A stretch of DNA of 64,000 nt from Xylophilus sp. GOD-11R. Lineage in GTDB: Bacteria > Pseudomonadota > Gammaproteobacteria > Burkholderiales > Burkholderiaceae_C. This document shows positions 17,544-26,961 of this stretch, in pieces (the first letter of the stretch is position 1; each line of letters starts with the position of its first letter). The DNA is taken from positions 1,860,001-1,924,000 of the forward strand of contig NZ_CP137854.1 of the NCBI RefSeq assembly GCF_033546935.1, in the 5' to 3' direction. The notes beneath the pieces were generated by a model. It worked only from the letters and a program-made list of their open reading frames with translations. It made no database searches and was not told the origin of the DNA. A program made the position numbers and the translations under genes.

Positions 17544-20159
17544 ATGGCCGGCATAGGAAAAAGCGTTGCTGCCGGCTCGGCGCACCACCCGGCACACGCC
17601 CACTGGAACCACCCGCAGGAGGGCATCGCCGCCCTGATCGATGCCGCGCTGGCGAGGGCGAAGATCCACCCGTCGCAAGCCCTCGTCGTGCTGCCGTACC
17701 CCAGCCTGCTGCCCTGCGCGCGCGCTGCGTGGTCGGCACACCGCGCCTCGGGTTTCGCGCCGCGCTTCGATACGCTGACCGGTTGGGCGCGCACGCTCGG
17801 CGCCATACCGAGCGAGCCGCCGGATGTCACGCTGGACACGGCGCGCGACCTGATCACCGCAGCCGGCCTGTTGCAGCAAGCCGGCCTGCAGGACCAGCGC
17901 CGCGCCCTGGCTGCGCCGCTGGTGGAGGCGGCCCAGCAATTGGCGCGCGCCGTCGCGGCGGTGCCGCCCGATGCGCGATCCGCCTGGGGCGAGACCGCGC
18001 GCGCGGCCATCGGCGCGGGGCTCGAAAGCCCGGTGCTGGCCTACGAAACGGCGGTCGCGCGCATCGCGTTCGAATGGGCGCTGTCGTCCACGCACGCCAC
18101 CGACCCGCTGTTCACCGAGCAGGCCGCAACAGGTCTGCGCTGCATGGTCGTGGTCGAAGGCGCGGCGCCGGATCCATTGGCCCAGGCGCTGGCGGCGCGC
18201 TGGGAGTCGGCCGGCCGGGTGGTCACGCGGATATCGCTGCTGTCGTCGGCGCAAGCCGCGCAGCCGGCCCGTTTGCACGCCTGCGCCGACGCCGAGGACG
18301 AGGCCGGCCGCGCCGCAGCCTGCGTGCTCGGCCATCTGGAGGCCGGCCGCTTGCCGGTCGCCCTGGTGTCACAGGACCGCGCGCTCACCCGCCGCATCAG
18401 CGCCATGCTGCGCGCCTGTGGTGCCACCTTGCACGACGAAAGCGGCTGGAAGCTCTCGACCACCAGCGCCGCCGCGCAGGTGGCCGGTGCCTTGCGCGCC
18501 TGCGCCCGTCTGGCGTCGGGCGACGCGGTGCTGGGCTGGCTCAAACAGTCGCCCACTTTCGAGCCGGCCGCCCTGCGCACTCTGGAATCCGCGCTGCGCC
18601 GCGCCGGCGCCCGCCAGTGGGAAGGCTGGTTCGTGCCGGCGAACAAGGCGTATGCGGCGGTCCCCCCGCTGGTCGAGGACATCGACACCTTGCGTCGGGC
18701 GATGCAGCGGGGGCGGCCCCTGTCGGCCTGGCTCGCCGGATTGCGTGCGTTGCTCGACGCCAGCGGCCAGTGGACCGCGTTACGGCGTGATGCCGCGGGC
18801 CGGCAGGTCGTGGCGGTATTGCGGCTCGAAGGCGCGGCGCAGGCGGCGCTGGAACGCAGCCTGGACGCGGTGCCCGGCGGCGAGCGCCGGCTCGAATTGT
18901 TCGAGTTCACGGCGTGGGTGGAGCAGGCGCTGGAAGCCGAGAGCTTTCGCCCGGCAGCGCCCGACGACGAATCCGACGCCGCGCAAGTCTCGGTGGTGGC
19001 GATCGGTCAGCTGCCGGGGCGACCGTTCGCGGCACTGGTCGCGCCGGGTTGCGACGAGCGCCGGCTGGCCGCATCGCCCGACCCGGTCGGCGCCTGGACG
19101 CAGCCGCAGCGCGAGGCGCTCGGCTTGGCCGACCGGGCCGCGCTGCAGACGGCGCTGGCGCTGCAATGGCGCCAGTTGCTGCTGGCGCCGCAGGTCGACC
19201 TGCTCTGGCGCACCGGCGACGATGGTGGCGAGGCGGTGTTGCCCAGCCCCATGGTCATCGCCCTGCAGGCCACGCCCGGCGCCGCTGTCGAGGGCGACGA
19301 TCCCAGGCAGCAGCGCCAGGTGGCGTCCAGGCCCACGGCGGTGCCTCGGCCCCAGGGCGATCAGCTGCCGGTACGCCGGATCTCGGCCAGCGCCTACGAA
19401 GACCTGCGCAAGTGCCCCTACCGCTTCTTTGCGATGCGTCAGCTGCGCCTGCAGGATGCGGATGAACTCGACGCCGAACTGGACAAGCGCGACTTCGGCC
19501 TCTGGCTGCACGCGGTGCTGAGCCAGTTCCACGCCTTGCTGGCCGAGCAGGGCGCCACCGACGACGCGGCCCGGCTCGCCCTGATGGAGCAGGCGGCCGA
19601 AGCGGTGCTGGCCGAGCAGCGCCTGTCGCCCGACGAGTTCCTGCCCTTCGCCGCGGCCTGGCCGCAGGTTCGGCGGGGTTATCTCGACTGGCTGGCCGCG
19701 CACGAATCCCAAGGCCTGCGCTTCGACGCATCGGAGGGGTGGCACGAGCAATCGATCGGCGAGCTCACGCTCATCGGCCAGATCGACCGGGTGGACCGCG
19801 CCGGGCAGCTGTCGGCGGAAGAAGGCAGCTTCGTCATCGACTACAAGACCGAAAGCCTGTCGGTCACGCAGGAGCGCATCAAGCGCCCGGACGAAGACAC
19901 GCAGCTCGCTTTCTACGCCGCGCTGCTGCCGCACGGCACCCTGCGTGCGGCCTATGTGAACGTGGGCGAGCGCGGCAAGACGACCACCGTCGAGCAGACC
20001 GACGTGCTGGACGCGCGCGAAATGCTGGTCGAAGGCATGCTGCACGACCTCGAGCGGGTGGCCGAGGGCGCGCCCATGCCGCCGCTCGGCGAAGGGCAGG
20101 TGTGCGATTTCTGCGCCGCCCGCGGCCTGTGCCGCAAGGATTTCTGGAGCGTCGCTTGA
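17544..20159 (+). CDS. PD-(D/E)XK nuclease family protein, AddB-like subunit
   Basis: 871 residues. The N-terminal two-thirds is a degenerate helicase-like region with no Walker A, as in AddB. The C-terminal nuclease domain (about 615-870) opens with SASAYEDLRKCPYRFF, has the catalytic DYK around residue 766 (FVIDYKTESL) and ends with CDFCAARGLC. The four cysteines (one in KCPYRFF, three as Cx2Cx5C) match the [4Fe-4S] staple of AddB. It overlaps the start of the helicase subunit (TTGA), so the two are translationally coupled. The pair should process double-strand DNA ends for recombination. The start at 17544 is the first plausible ATG; MAGIGKSV has no clear ribosome site. Confidence 0.88.
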   Translation: MAGIGKSVAAGSAHHPAHAHWNHPQEGIAALIDAALARAKIHPSQALVVLPYPSLLPCARAAWSAHRASGFAPRFDTLTGWARTLGAIPSEPPDVTLDTARDLITAAGLLQQAGLQDQRRALAAPLVEAAQQLARAVAAVPPDARSAWGETARAAIGAGLESPVLAYETAVARIAFEWALSSTHATDPLFTEQAATGLRCMVVVEGAAPDPLAQALAARWESAGRVVTRISLLSSAQAAQPARLHACADAEDEAGRAAACVLGHLEAGRLPVALVSQDRALTRRISAMLRACGATLHDESGWKLSTTSAAAQVAGALRACARLASGDAVLGWLKQSPTFEPAALRTLESALRRAGARQWEGWFVPANKAYAAVPPLVEDIDTLRRAMQRGRPLSAWLAGLRALLDASGQWTALRRDAAGRQVVAVLRLEGAAQAALERSLDAVPGGERRLELFEFTAWVEQALEAESFRPAAPDDESDAAQVSVVAIGQLPGRPFAALVAPGCDERRLAASPDPVGAWTQPQREALGLADRAALQTALALQWRQLLLAPQVDLLWRTGDDGGEAVLPSPMVIALQATPGAAVEGDDPRQQRQVASRPTAVPRPQGDQLPVRRISASAYEDLRKCPYRFFAMRQLRLQDADELDAELDKRDFGLWLHAVLSQFHALLAEQGATDDAARLALMEQAAEAVLAEQRLSPDEFLPFAAAWPQVRRGYLDWLAAHESQGLRFDASEGWHEQSIGELTLIGQIDRVDRAGQLSAEEGSFVIDYKTESLSVTQERIKRPDEDTQLAFYAALLPHGTLRAAYVNVGERGKTTTVEQTDVLDAREMLVEGMLHDLERVAEGAPMPPLGEGQVCDFCAARGLCRKDFWSVA

Positions 20160-23100
20160 GCGATCTAGCTTACGAACACAACGGACGGCGCGTCGATCGC
20201 GCCGATTTCTATGCGATCGCCTGCGACCCCCGTCGCAGCGTGGCGGTGGAGGCCTGCGCCGGCGCCGGCAAGACCTGGATGCTGGTCTCGCGCATCCTGC
20301 GCGCACTGCTCGACGGCTGCGCGCCGCACGAGATCCTGGCCATCACCTTCACCAAGAAGGCGGCCGGCGAAATGCGCGAACGCCTGCACGAATGGATGGC
20401 GGAGTTCGCCGGGCACGCGCCCGAGCGGCTGCGCCAGGAGCTCGAAGCGCGCGGTCTGCCGGCGCAGGCCCTGGCCGACGGCACGCTGGCGCGGCGGCTG
20501 CAAGGCTTGCAGCAGTCGGTGCTGACGGCCGGCCGGCCGGTGCAGATCCGCACCTTCCACGGCTGGTTCGCCTCGCTGCTGCGCGCCGCACCGCTGGCCC
20601 TGCTGGAACGCCTGGGCCTGCCGGCGCAATACCAGCTGCTCGAAGACGACTCGCAGGCCGTGGCGCGGGTCTGGCGCCCCTTCTTCGCGATGGTGCAGTA
20701 CGACGACGCCCTGCGTGCCGACTTCCATGCCGCCGTCGCGCTGCATGGCCGCAGCCAGACGCTCAAGGCGCTGGAGGCCGCGCTCGGCCGCCGGGTGGAA
20801 TTCGCCCTGGCCGATGCGGACGGCGTGGTCGAGACCTCGGTCGAGCCGTGGCCGAGCGCCTGGCCGGGCGCGGACCCGTCCGCCGAAACCCCGGCCGCCG
20901 CCTTGTTGCTGCACGCGCCGCGCCTGTATGCCGCTTCGGCCGCTCTTGGCGCCGCGAGCGCCAAGACCTTCGTCGCCAAGGGCGTCGAGCTGGAACAGGC
21001 GGTCACCGCGGGTGACGCGGCCGGCGTCTGCGCCGCGCTGCTCACCCAGAAAGGCGAGCCGCGCAAGTTCTCCGAGAAGCTCGTCGGCCTGCACAGCGTT
21101 CAGGCCGCGCAGGAACTGGTGATGGCGTATGTCGCCGCCCAGGCGCAGCACGAGGCCCGGGAGCACCAGCAGCGCATGGTCCGCCTGGCCCGCGTGCTGC
21201 TGGCCGAATACGCGGGCGTGAAGCGCGAGCGCGGCTGGATCGACATGAACGACGTTGAGCAGGCTGCACAGCTGCTGCTGTCCGATCCGGTCATGTCCGG
21301 CTGGGTGCAGCAGCGGCTCGATGCGCAGGTGCGGCACCTGCTGGTGGACGAATTCCAGGACACCAATCCGCTGCAATGGCAGGCGCTGCAGGCCTGGCTG
21401 TCGGGCTATGCGGGCGCGGGCGGCGGCGGGCTCGGCGTATTCCTGGTGGGTGATCCCAAGCAGAGCATCTACCGGTTTCGCCGCGCCGAGCCGCAGGTGT
21501 TTCGGGCGGCGCAGCGCTTCGTGGTCGAAGGCCTGGGCGGCGACCGCCTGGCCTGCGACCACACCCGTCGCAATGCGCCAGCGGTGATTTCGGCGGTGAA
21601 CGCCGCCATGGACACGGCCCAGTCCGCCGGCGAATACGCGGGCTTTCGCGACCACACCACCGAGTCGAGCCAGGCAGGTGCGGTGCGGCGGCTGCCCGCC
21701 GTGCCGCGCGAAGACGGCACGGACGACCGGCAGGATCGGCCCGCCTGGCGCGACAGCCTCACCACGCCGCGGGTGCTTCCCGAGGAGACCCTGCGCCACC
21801 GCGAATGCCGACAGGCCGCGAGCTGGCTCGCCACGCAGATCGCCGACGGCATCTCTCCGCGCGAGGTGATGGTGCTGTCGCGCCGCCGCGCCGCGCTGTC
21901 GGCCATGGAAGACGCCTTGCGCGACGTGCAGGTGCCGGCGCAGCAGCCCGAGAAGGCGGACCTGTGCGATGCCCCCGAGGTCCAGGACATCGTGGCGTTG
22001 CTCGATGCGCTGGTTTCGCCCGGCCACGACGTTTCGCTGGCGCGCGCGCTGCGCTCGCCCTTGTTCGGACTGGAGGATGCCGATCTGGTGCAGATCGCCC
22101 TGGCGCGCCAGCGGCTGGCCGATGCCGGGGCCGGCGAGCAGCACTGGCTGGCGGTGCTGCAGGCGGAATCCGCCGGACTGGCGCCCCACATCGCCGCCGT
22201 CGCGCCGGTGCTGCTGCGCTGGCAGCGCTGGGTGAACCGGCTGCCGCCGCACGACGCCATCGACGCGATCTTTCACGACGGCGATGTGCTCGCGCGCTAC
22301 GCGGCGGCCGTGCCTGTGGCCATGCGCGACACCATGATCGCCCGGCTGCGGGCCTTGCCCGGCACCGCGCTGGCGCTCGACGGCGGGCGCTTCGCCACGC
22401 CCTATGCCTTTGTCCGCGCACTCAAGGCCGGCGGCGTGCCCGCGCCGGTGCGTACCGAGCCAGACGCCGTGCGGCTGCTGACGGTGCACGGCGCCAAGGG
22501 GCTGGAGGCCGACCTAGTGCTGATGCTCGACACCGACGGCCAGGCCACGCGCAGCGAAACCATGGGCGTGCTGGTCGACTGGCCGGGCGAGGCGTCGGCG
22601 CCGCGGTCCTTCGTGTTCCTGGCCAGCGAAAGCGCGCCGCCGCCGAGCGTGGCCGCCGCCGTGGCCGCCGAGCGCGCGGAACGCCAGCGCGAGGAGATCA
22701 ACGGCCTGTACGTCGCCATGACGCGGGCGCGGCGGCAGCTGGTGCTGTCGTCGTGCGAGCCGCACCGGGCCAATCCACTGAGCTGGTGGCGCCGGCTGCA
22801 CGATCTGTGCGAGCCGATCGAGCTGGAGACCTGGGAGGCGATGGACGACGTGGCAGCCGGCGCGGTTACCGCGCGGGCGTCGGTCGCCATTGCCGATTAC
22901 CCGCTGCCCGCCTTGCCGCTGCTGCCCGCCGGCGTGCCGATCGACTGGCCCCTGCCGCCGGATCTCGCGGACGACGCCGCCCCCGAGCCGGTCGAGCAAC
23001 GCCGCCTGGATGCCGACATCGGCCTGGCGATGCACCGCCTGCTCGAATGGTCGCCGGCCGACGACGCCGGTTACGGCGAGGTGCAGCAGGCCGCGGTCGC

Positions 23101-23554
23101 GCGGGAATTCGGCCTGAACGACGAACAGGCGCAGCAGGCGAGCCGGCTGGCCTTCCGGGTGCGCGGCGGCGAAGGCCGCTGGGCCTGGGACGAGGCGCAG
23201 GTCGACTGGCAGGGCAACGAGGTGCCGCTGGTGTTCGAAGGCGACACCCTGCGTATCGATCGGCTGGTGCGCAAGCGCGAAAGCGGCGAATGGTGGGTGC
23301 TGGACTTCAAGTCCGCCGTGCGGCCCGAGCGCCAGCCGGCGCTGCGCGCGCAGCTCGCCGGATACCGCGCGGCGGTGCGTGCGGCGTCGCCCGGACAACC
23401 GGTTTTCGCGGCGTTCCTCACCGGGCAGGGCACGCTCGTGGTGCTGGGCGACGATGACGACCGGCCGAGCCCTCAGAACATGCCCCCCGCCGACGCACCC
23501 GTGTCGGCGGCATCGCCTGCAAAGGGCGACGGCTGGCAGACCGAGCTTTTCTGA
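20156..23554 (+). CDS. UvrD/AddA-like helicase-nuclease subunit
   Basis: 1132 residues from a TTG at 20156 that overlaps the preceding stop (TTGA) and has GGAG six bases before it; the frame stays open further upstream only because of base composition. The Walker A loop ACAGAGKTWML is near residue 35, then FTKKAAGEM (motif Ia), DEFQDTNPLQW (motif II), GDPKQSIYRFR (III), LTVHGAKGLEADLV (V) and VAMTRARRQL (VI). A PD-(D/E)XK nuclease domain closes the protein (VLDFKSA). This is the AddA arrangement: superfamily 1A helicase plus nuclease. It acts with the AddB-like product on DNA ends. No Chi-recognition features can be read. Confidence 0.92.
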   Translation: MSDLAYEHNGRRVDRADFYAIACDPRRSVAVEACAGAGKTWMLVSRILRALLDGCAPHEILAITFTKKAAGEMRERLHEWMAEFAGHAPERLRQELEARGLPAQALADGTLARRLQGLQQSVLTAGRPVQIRTFHGWFASLLRAAPLALLERLGLPAQYQLLEDDSQAVARVWRPFFAMVQYDDALRADFHAAVALHGRSQTLKALEAALGRRVEFALADADGVVETSVEPWPSAWPGADPSAETPAAALLLHAPRLYAASAALGAASAKTFVAKGVELEQAVTAGDAAGVCAALLTQKGEPRKFSEKLVGLHSVQAAQELVMAYVAAQAQHEAREHQQRMVRLARVLLAEYAGVKRERGWIDMNDVEQAAQLLLSDPVMSGWVQQRLDAQVRHLLVDEFQDTNPLQWQALQAWLSGYAGAGGGGLGVFLVGDPKQSIYRFRRAEPQVFRAAQRFVVEGLGGDRLACDHTRRNAPAVISAVNAAMDTAQSAGEYAGFRDHTTESSQAGAVRRLPAVPREDGTDDRQDRPAWRDSLTTPRVLPEETLRHRECRQAASWLATQIADGISPREVMVLSRRRAALSAMEDALRDVQVPAQQPEKADLCDAPEVQDIVALLDALVSPGHDVSLARALRSPLFGLEDADLVQIALARQRLADAGAGEQHWLAVLQAESAGLAPHIAAVAPVLLRWQRWVNRLPPHDAIDAIFHDGDVLARYAAAVPVAMRDTMIARLRALPGTALALDGGRFATPYAFVRALKAGGVPAPVRTEPDAVRLLTVHGAKGLEADLVLMLDTDGQATRSETMGVLVDWPGEASAPRSFVFLASESAPPPSVAAAVAAERAERQREEINGLYVAMTRARRQLVLSSCEPHRANPLSWWRRLHDLCEPIELETWEAMDDVAAGAVTARASVAIADYPLPALPLLPAGVPIDWPLPPDLADDAAPEPVEQRRLDADIGLAMHRLLEWSPADDAGYGEVQQAAVAREFGLNDEQAQQASRLAFRVRGGEGRWAWDEAQVDWQGNEVPLVFEGDTLRIDRLVRKRESGEWWVLDFKSAVRPERQPALRAQLAGYRAAVRAASPGQPVFAAFLTGQGTLVVLGDDDDRPSPQNMPPADAPVSAASPAKGDGWQTELF

Positions 23555-23583
23555 CTGGCTGACTTTCTTCACGACTCCCGCGC

Positions 23584-24885
23584 ATGACCGAACTTTCCTC
23601 TCCCGCCGCCTCCCTTCAGCCAACCGTTTCCGATGCGGCGCCGGTCATCGTCGTCGGCGCGGGGCCCGCCGGGTTGATGGCGGCCGAAGTGCTGTCGGCG
23701 GCCGGGCTGCCCGTGGTCGTGCACGACCGCATGCCCTCGGTCGGCCGCAAGTTCCTACTGGCCGGCAAGGGCGGCCTCAACCTCACCCATTCCGAGCCCG
23801 CCGAATCGTTCGCCGGGCGTTACGGCCAGCGCCGGGCGCAGATCGAGCCGCAACTGCAGCGCTTCGGTGCGCAGGCGGTTCGTGACTGGGCCCACGGCCT
23901 GGGCGTGGAGACTTTCGTCGGCACCTCGGGACGGGTGTTCCCGACCGACATGAAGGCCGCGCCGCTGCTGCGCGCCTGGCTGCACCGGCTGCGCAGCGCG
24001 GGAGTGGTGTTCAGGATGCGCAGCCGCTGGACCGGCTTCGCGCCGGCATGCGGGCGCGGCGCGCTGTCGCTCAGCTTCGCGTCGGCCGATGGGTCGTCGC
24101 AAACCGTCGCCGCGCGGGCGGTGGTGCTGGCGCTCGGTGGAGCGAGCTGGGCGCGGCTCGGATCGGACGGCGCCTGGGCCGAGCCGTTGCGCCAGGCCGG
24201 CGTGCCGGTCGCGCCCTTGCGGCCGGCCAACTGCGGCTTCGACGTGGTCGGCCGCGATGCCGCCGCGCCGGGCTGGAGCGCCTTTTTCTCGGAACGTTTC
24301 GCCGGCCAGCCCTTCAAGTCGGTGGCGATTCGCTTCGGCGACTTCTCGCGGCGTGGCGAATTCGTCGCCACCGCCACCGGCATCGAAGGCAGCCTGGTCT
24401 ACGCCGCATCGGCCCCGTTGCGCGACGCCATCGAGCGGGACGGCAGCGCCACCTTGCATCTCGATCTGCTGCCGGACTTCAGTGCCGAGAAAGTGCTGGC
24501 GGAGGTTCGCCACCCACGCGGATCACGATCGTTGTCGAGCCATCTCAAGAGCCGGCTGGGCCTCGACGGCATCAAGTCGGCGCTGCTGCACGAACTGCTC
24601 GACAAGCAGGCGCTGGGAAATGCCGACGCGCTGGCCACTGCGATCAAGGGTCTGCCGATCGTGCTGCGGGCCACGCGTCCGATCGACGAGGCCATCAGCA
24701 CCGCGGGCGGCGTGGCGTTCGAGGGACTGGACGAGCGGGCCATGTCGCAGGCGCTGCCCGGTGTTTTCTGTGCTGGAGAAATGCTCGACTGGGAGGCGCC
24801 GACCGGCGGCTACCTGATCACCGCCGCCATGGCGGGCGGCGTGGTGGCGGGTGAGGGTGTCGTCGATTGGCTTGCTGCGCGATAG
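23584..24885 (+). CDS. HI0933-type NAD(P)/FAD-dependent oxidoreductase
   Basis: 433 residues. After a 20-residue tail, the FAD-binding Rossmann motif VIVVGAGPAGLMAAEVL begins near residue 21, followed by GRKFLLAGKGGLNLTHS, the signature of the HI0933/YhiN flavoprotein family (TIGR03862-like). The C-terminal FAD contact is GVFCAGEMLDWEAPTGGYLI. The cellular substrate of this family is not known. It starts 29 bases after the helicase gene and could be the third gene of that operon. Confidence 0.87.
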   Translation: MTELSSPAASLQPTVSDAAPVIVVGAGPAGLMAAEVLSAAGLPVVVHDRMPSVGRKFLLAGKGGLNLTHSEPAESFAGRYGQRRAQIEPQLQRFGAQAVRDWAHGLGVETFVGTSGRVFPTDMKAAPLLRAWLHRLRSAGVVFRMRSRWTGFAPACGRGALSLSFASADGSSQTVAARAVVLALGGASWARLGSDGAWAEPLRQAGVPVAPLRPANCGFDVVGRDAAAPGWSAFFSERFAGQPFKSVAIRFGDFSRRGEFVATATGIEGSLVYAASAPLRDAIERDGSATLHLDLLPDFSAEKVLAEVRHPRGSRSLSSHLKSRLGLDGIKSALLHELLDKQALGNADALATAIKGLPIVLRATRPIDEAISTAGGVAFEGLDERAMSQALPGVFCAGEMLDWEAPTGGYLITAAMAGGVVAGEGVVDWLAAR

Positions 24886-24906
24886 ACCGGGAATTGTCGC
24901 CGGGCG

Positions 24907-25137
24907 CTAGCGTGGGCGCTTGACGATCGGCGTGTCTTCGCCGGGAAAATTCCACCAGTCCAGCGCGTGGGTCACGATGGCGCCGACGATGACGACCGCG
25001 ATTACCGCGAAGATCCACAAGGTGACGGGATGGTCCAGCCAGGTTTTCCTGGCCGCGTTCTCCATGCGCTTGCGGTAGTCGGAGTTCACCCATGAAGGCC
25101 TGCCGGTGGGGGGCTTGGGGGGCTTGTTCGGGTCCAT
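24907..25137 (-). CDS. Small single-span membrane protein of unknown function
   Basis: 76 residues from the ATG at 25137 (MDPNKPPKPPTGRPSW). The N-terminal 40 residues are proline-rich then basic (YRKRMENAARKTW). One membrane helix follows (VTLWIFAVIAVVIVGAIVTHAL), and a short tail DWWNFPGEDTPIVKRPR. A longer reading from 25212 is possible but has no better ribosome site. It converges with the flavoprotein gene, 21 bases away. Codon use is host-like, so I treat it as a real chromosomal gene lying outside the integrated element. Confidence 0.65.
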   Translation of the reverse strand: MDPNKPPKPPTGRPSWVNSDYRKRMENAARKTWLDHPVTLWIFAVIAVVIVGAIVTHALDWWNFPGEDTPIVKRPR

Positions 25138-25341
25138 GGGGCAGCATATGCCCCGGGCGGTGAACTTTCCAGCGGGTGAAAACCTCGGTGGCGCCTCGGC
25201 ATGGCGGCCCATCCATCGGCCGATGGCACTCCAGATGGAGGCGTCGCAAAAAGAAACAGAGTCGAGGCTTCGACGGTCATCGTCGCCGCCAGCGATGAAA
25301 ACGCCGCAGTTTCAGCCGGCCGGCAAGCGCATGCCGACACG

Positions 25342-25379
25342 GTGAAACTGGGTTTTCGAATGAGGTTGACGAGCCTTAC
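25342..25379 (+). repeat. Left attachment site (attL) of the ffs-integrated element
   Basis: The 16-bp core GGTTGACGAGCCTTAC (25364-25379) is identical to 40079-40094, where it forms the 3' end of the ffs RNA gene. The flanking half (GTGAAACTGGGTTT from 25342) also matches the right site with one indel. The stretch 25138-25538 holds no gene besides this site; a perfect palindrome TTGTCTAGACAA lies at 25392-25403. Confidence 0.85.
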
Positions 25380-25538
25380 TGCGCCAAAGAATTGTCTAGA
25401 CAAATCAACAGCTTAGATAGGGTGTCGCACTAAGGTAATCGCGTAGAAGTGCTACAGAGAGCGGCAAGCAATAATGCCATCAAAGGGCAGCGGTGTTGCT
25501 TGTTTTTGAGTGGAACCGAAAGGGGGTTATCGGTGGGC

Positions 25539-26204
25539 ATGAGCTTTACTGACATGGGCGCAAACGAGTGGCTGATTGTGAGCGGAGCCGTTCTCGGGCC
25601 CATCCTGGCAGTGCAGGTACAAAAGCTGGTGGAGGCGTTGGGTGAAGATAAGAAGCGGCGCGAGGCCGTTTTCGCCGCACTAATGGCCACCAGACAGTCC
25701 AGACTTTCTCACGAACACGTGGGCGCTCTGAATAGCATTGACCTCACGTTTTATGACCGAGGCTTCTGGCTTTTAAGATGGCATCCACGAACGTTTCAAT
25801 TGGTCCGCGAGGCGTGGATGAACTACCGGCGACATCTCTCGCCTCCTCCTGCAGAACGCGCAACTGAAGGGGAAGCTCTTGCGAGGTTCCAAGGGCGAGC
25901 CGAAGAACTTTTCGTTAACCTTCTTGAGAAGATGGCTGTTGCCGTTGGGTATAGCTTTGACCGTCAGGAGCTTCAGACCGGAAGTTATTCGCCAGAGGCT
26001 CACGGGCGTAACGAGCAACAGCAAATTGCATTACGCGAGACGGCCCTTGCCTTTTTCGCGGGAAGGCAACCGCTTTCGATGGAGGTTACGCAATTTCCTT
26101 CGGACCCCGCACTGACGGCGAGAGCCATTGCAACACAGGAACTACTTGCAGGCGCTTTGGCCGAATTGGCGAAATCGCTGGACCAGCGTCCGAACTTTAA
26201 ATAG
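25539..26204 (+). CDS. DUF6680-like protein, left-end cargo of the island
   Basis: 221 residues from the ATG at 25539 (MSFTDMGANEWLIVSG); a GTG at 25449 would add 30 residues. The N-terminus is a likely membrane anchor (WLIVSGAVLGPILAVQVQKLVE), followed by KKRREAVFAALMATRQSRLSHEHVGALNSIDLTFY. From memory this is the hallmark of DUF6680: 'GPI.AV..Q...E...' then 'R...F..LM.TR...LS..HV.ALN.I...F'. The family is common near phage and defence genes, but its activity is not known. The gene is much less GC-rich than the host genes and lies next to attL, where cargo is often inserted. Confidence 0.72.
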   Translation: MSFTDMGANEWLIVSGAVLGPILAVQVQKLVEALGEDKKRREAVFAALMATRQSRLSHEHVGALNSIDLTFYDRGFWLLRWHPRTFQLVREAWMNYRRHLSPPPAERATEGEALARFQGRAEELFVNLLEKMAVAVGYSFDRQELQTGSYSPEAHGRNEQQQIALRETALAFFAGRQPLSMEVTQFPSDPALTARAIATQELLAGALAELAKSLDQRPNFK

Positions 26205-26341
26205 CGTACTAGGGTTCGCCTCATCTTGCGTCTAGTCGTTGATCAAGGTCCAGCAGTATGCCCAGCAGGGTTGAGGACTTCCTCTAGCAGAGGTTTTTGG
26301 AACCGAGTGCTTGCCCCTGCAATTAGATAAATTCGGAGAAT

Positions 26342-26938
26342 ATGTTGGTAATTCGTAGTGAGACTAGTAAAAAACATTGGAACTATTTTCTTGCTCTGGA
26401 GGATGATCTTGATTTGCTAGCACGATATATCGAGTTCGACGAAAGAAATTTGGCGGTTTTCTCGGTGGAGCTCGCGCATTTGTTAATGGCTGCAGCTTCG
26501 GAGGTGGACGTTCTTGCAAAATTGATTTGTACGCAGGTTGACCCGGCTGCTGAGGCGGGAAATATCGGCCACTACAGGGAAATACTGATGCCGGAGCTGA
26601 GTAGTCTCTCAAACGAATCCGTACGCATCCCAAGATACGGAATGAGTTTCACGCCATGGTCGGCTTGGGGCGATGCGCCCCCAAAATCCCCGGGTTGGTG
26701 GAAAGGCTATAACGCGGTCAAACACGAGCGTGGCAACTGTTTCGAGCTGGCCAGTCTCCAAAACGTATTAAATGCAATGGGTGCGCTTTTGATTTTGAAT
26801 TTTCACTATTACTCGAGGCATTTGGCGAGCGACGGTCGTGTATTAGGTAAAGTCGAAACTACAAACAAGCTCGAGCCTCAGTCAAAACTGATACGTTTGG
26901 ACGAATCCTCATACAGCTATCCGCTAATGTTTGGTTGA
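26342..26938 (+). CDS. HEPN-like protein with WWxxYNxxKH motif, unknown function
   Basis: 198 residues. The fold looks all-helical: acidic helices at the start (LALEDDLDLLARYIEF), a helix VELAHLLMAAASEVDVLAKLI, then the motif GWWKGYNAVKHERGNCF at about 118-134, and a closing helix LQNVLNAMGALLILNFHYY. An invariant-looking polar patch (YNxxKHxR) after a long helical hairpin is what HEPN-type RNase or abortive-infection proteins show, but the standard RxxxxH motif is not exactly present, so HEPN membership is an inference. No signal peptide. It is separated from the DUF6680 gene by 137 AT-rich bases, on the same strand. Confidence 0.7.
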   Translation: MLVIRSETSKKHWNYFLALEDDLDLLARYIEFDERNLAVFSVELAHLLMAAASEVDVLAKLICTQVDPAAEAGNIGHYREILMPELSSLSNESVRIPRYGMSFTPWSAWGDAPPKSPGWWKGYNAVKHERGNCFELASLQNVLNAMGALLILNFHYYSRHLASDGRVLGKVETTNKLEPQSKLIRLDESSYSYPLMFG

Positions 26939-26961
26939 AGTAGGTGCCTATGGAGCACCGA

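Noticed and set aside
19739..20155. Long upstream extension of the helicase gene in the plus frame
   Set aside because: It overlaps the end of the AddB-like gene in another frame and reads as Arg/Ala/Gly-rich text without family similarity; the TTG at 20156 has a good ribosome site.
20165..22489. 774-codon minus-strand reading opposite the helicase gene
   Set aside because: The plus strand carries all SF1 helicase motifs; the minus reading has no motif and shadow-like composition.
25086..25403. Minus-strand reading across attL (VRLVNLIRKPSF)
   Set aside because: The similar text at the right end (VRLVNQFSKPSF) only reflects the shared attachment and ffs 3' sequence, not a protein family.
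25392..25403. Perfect 12-bp palindrome TTGTCTAGACAA
   Set aside because: It is short, occurs once, and is not repeated at the right end; it could be an operator but nothing supports this.
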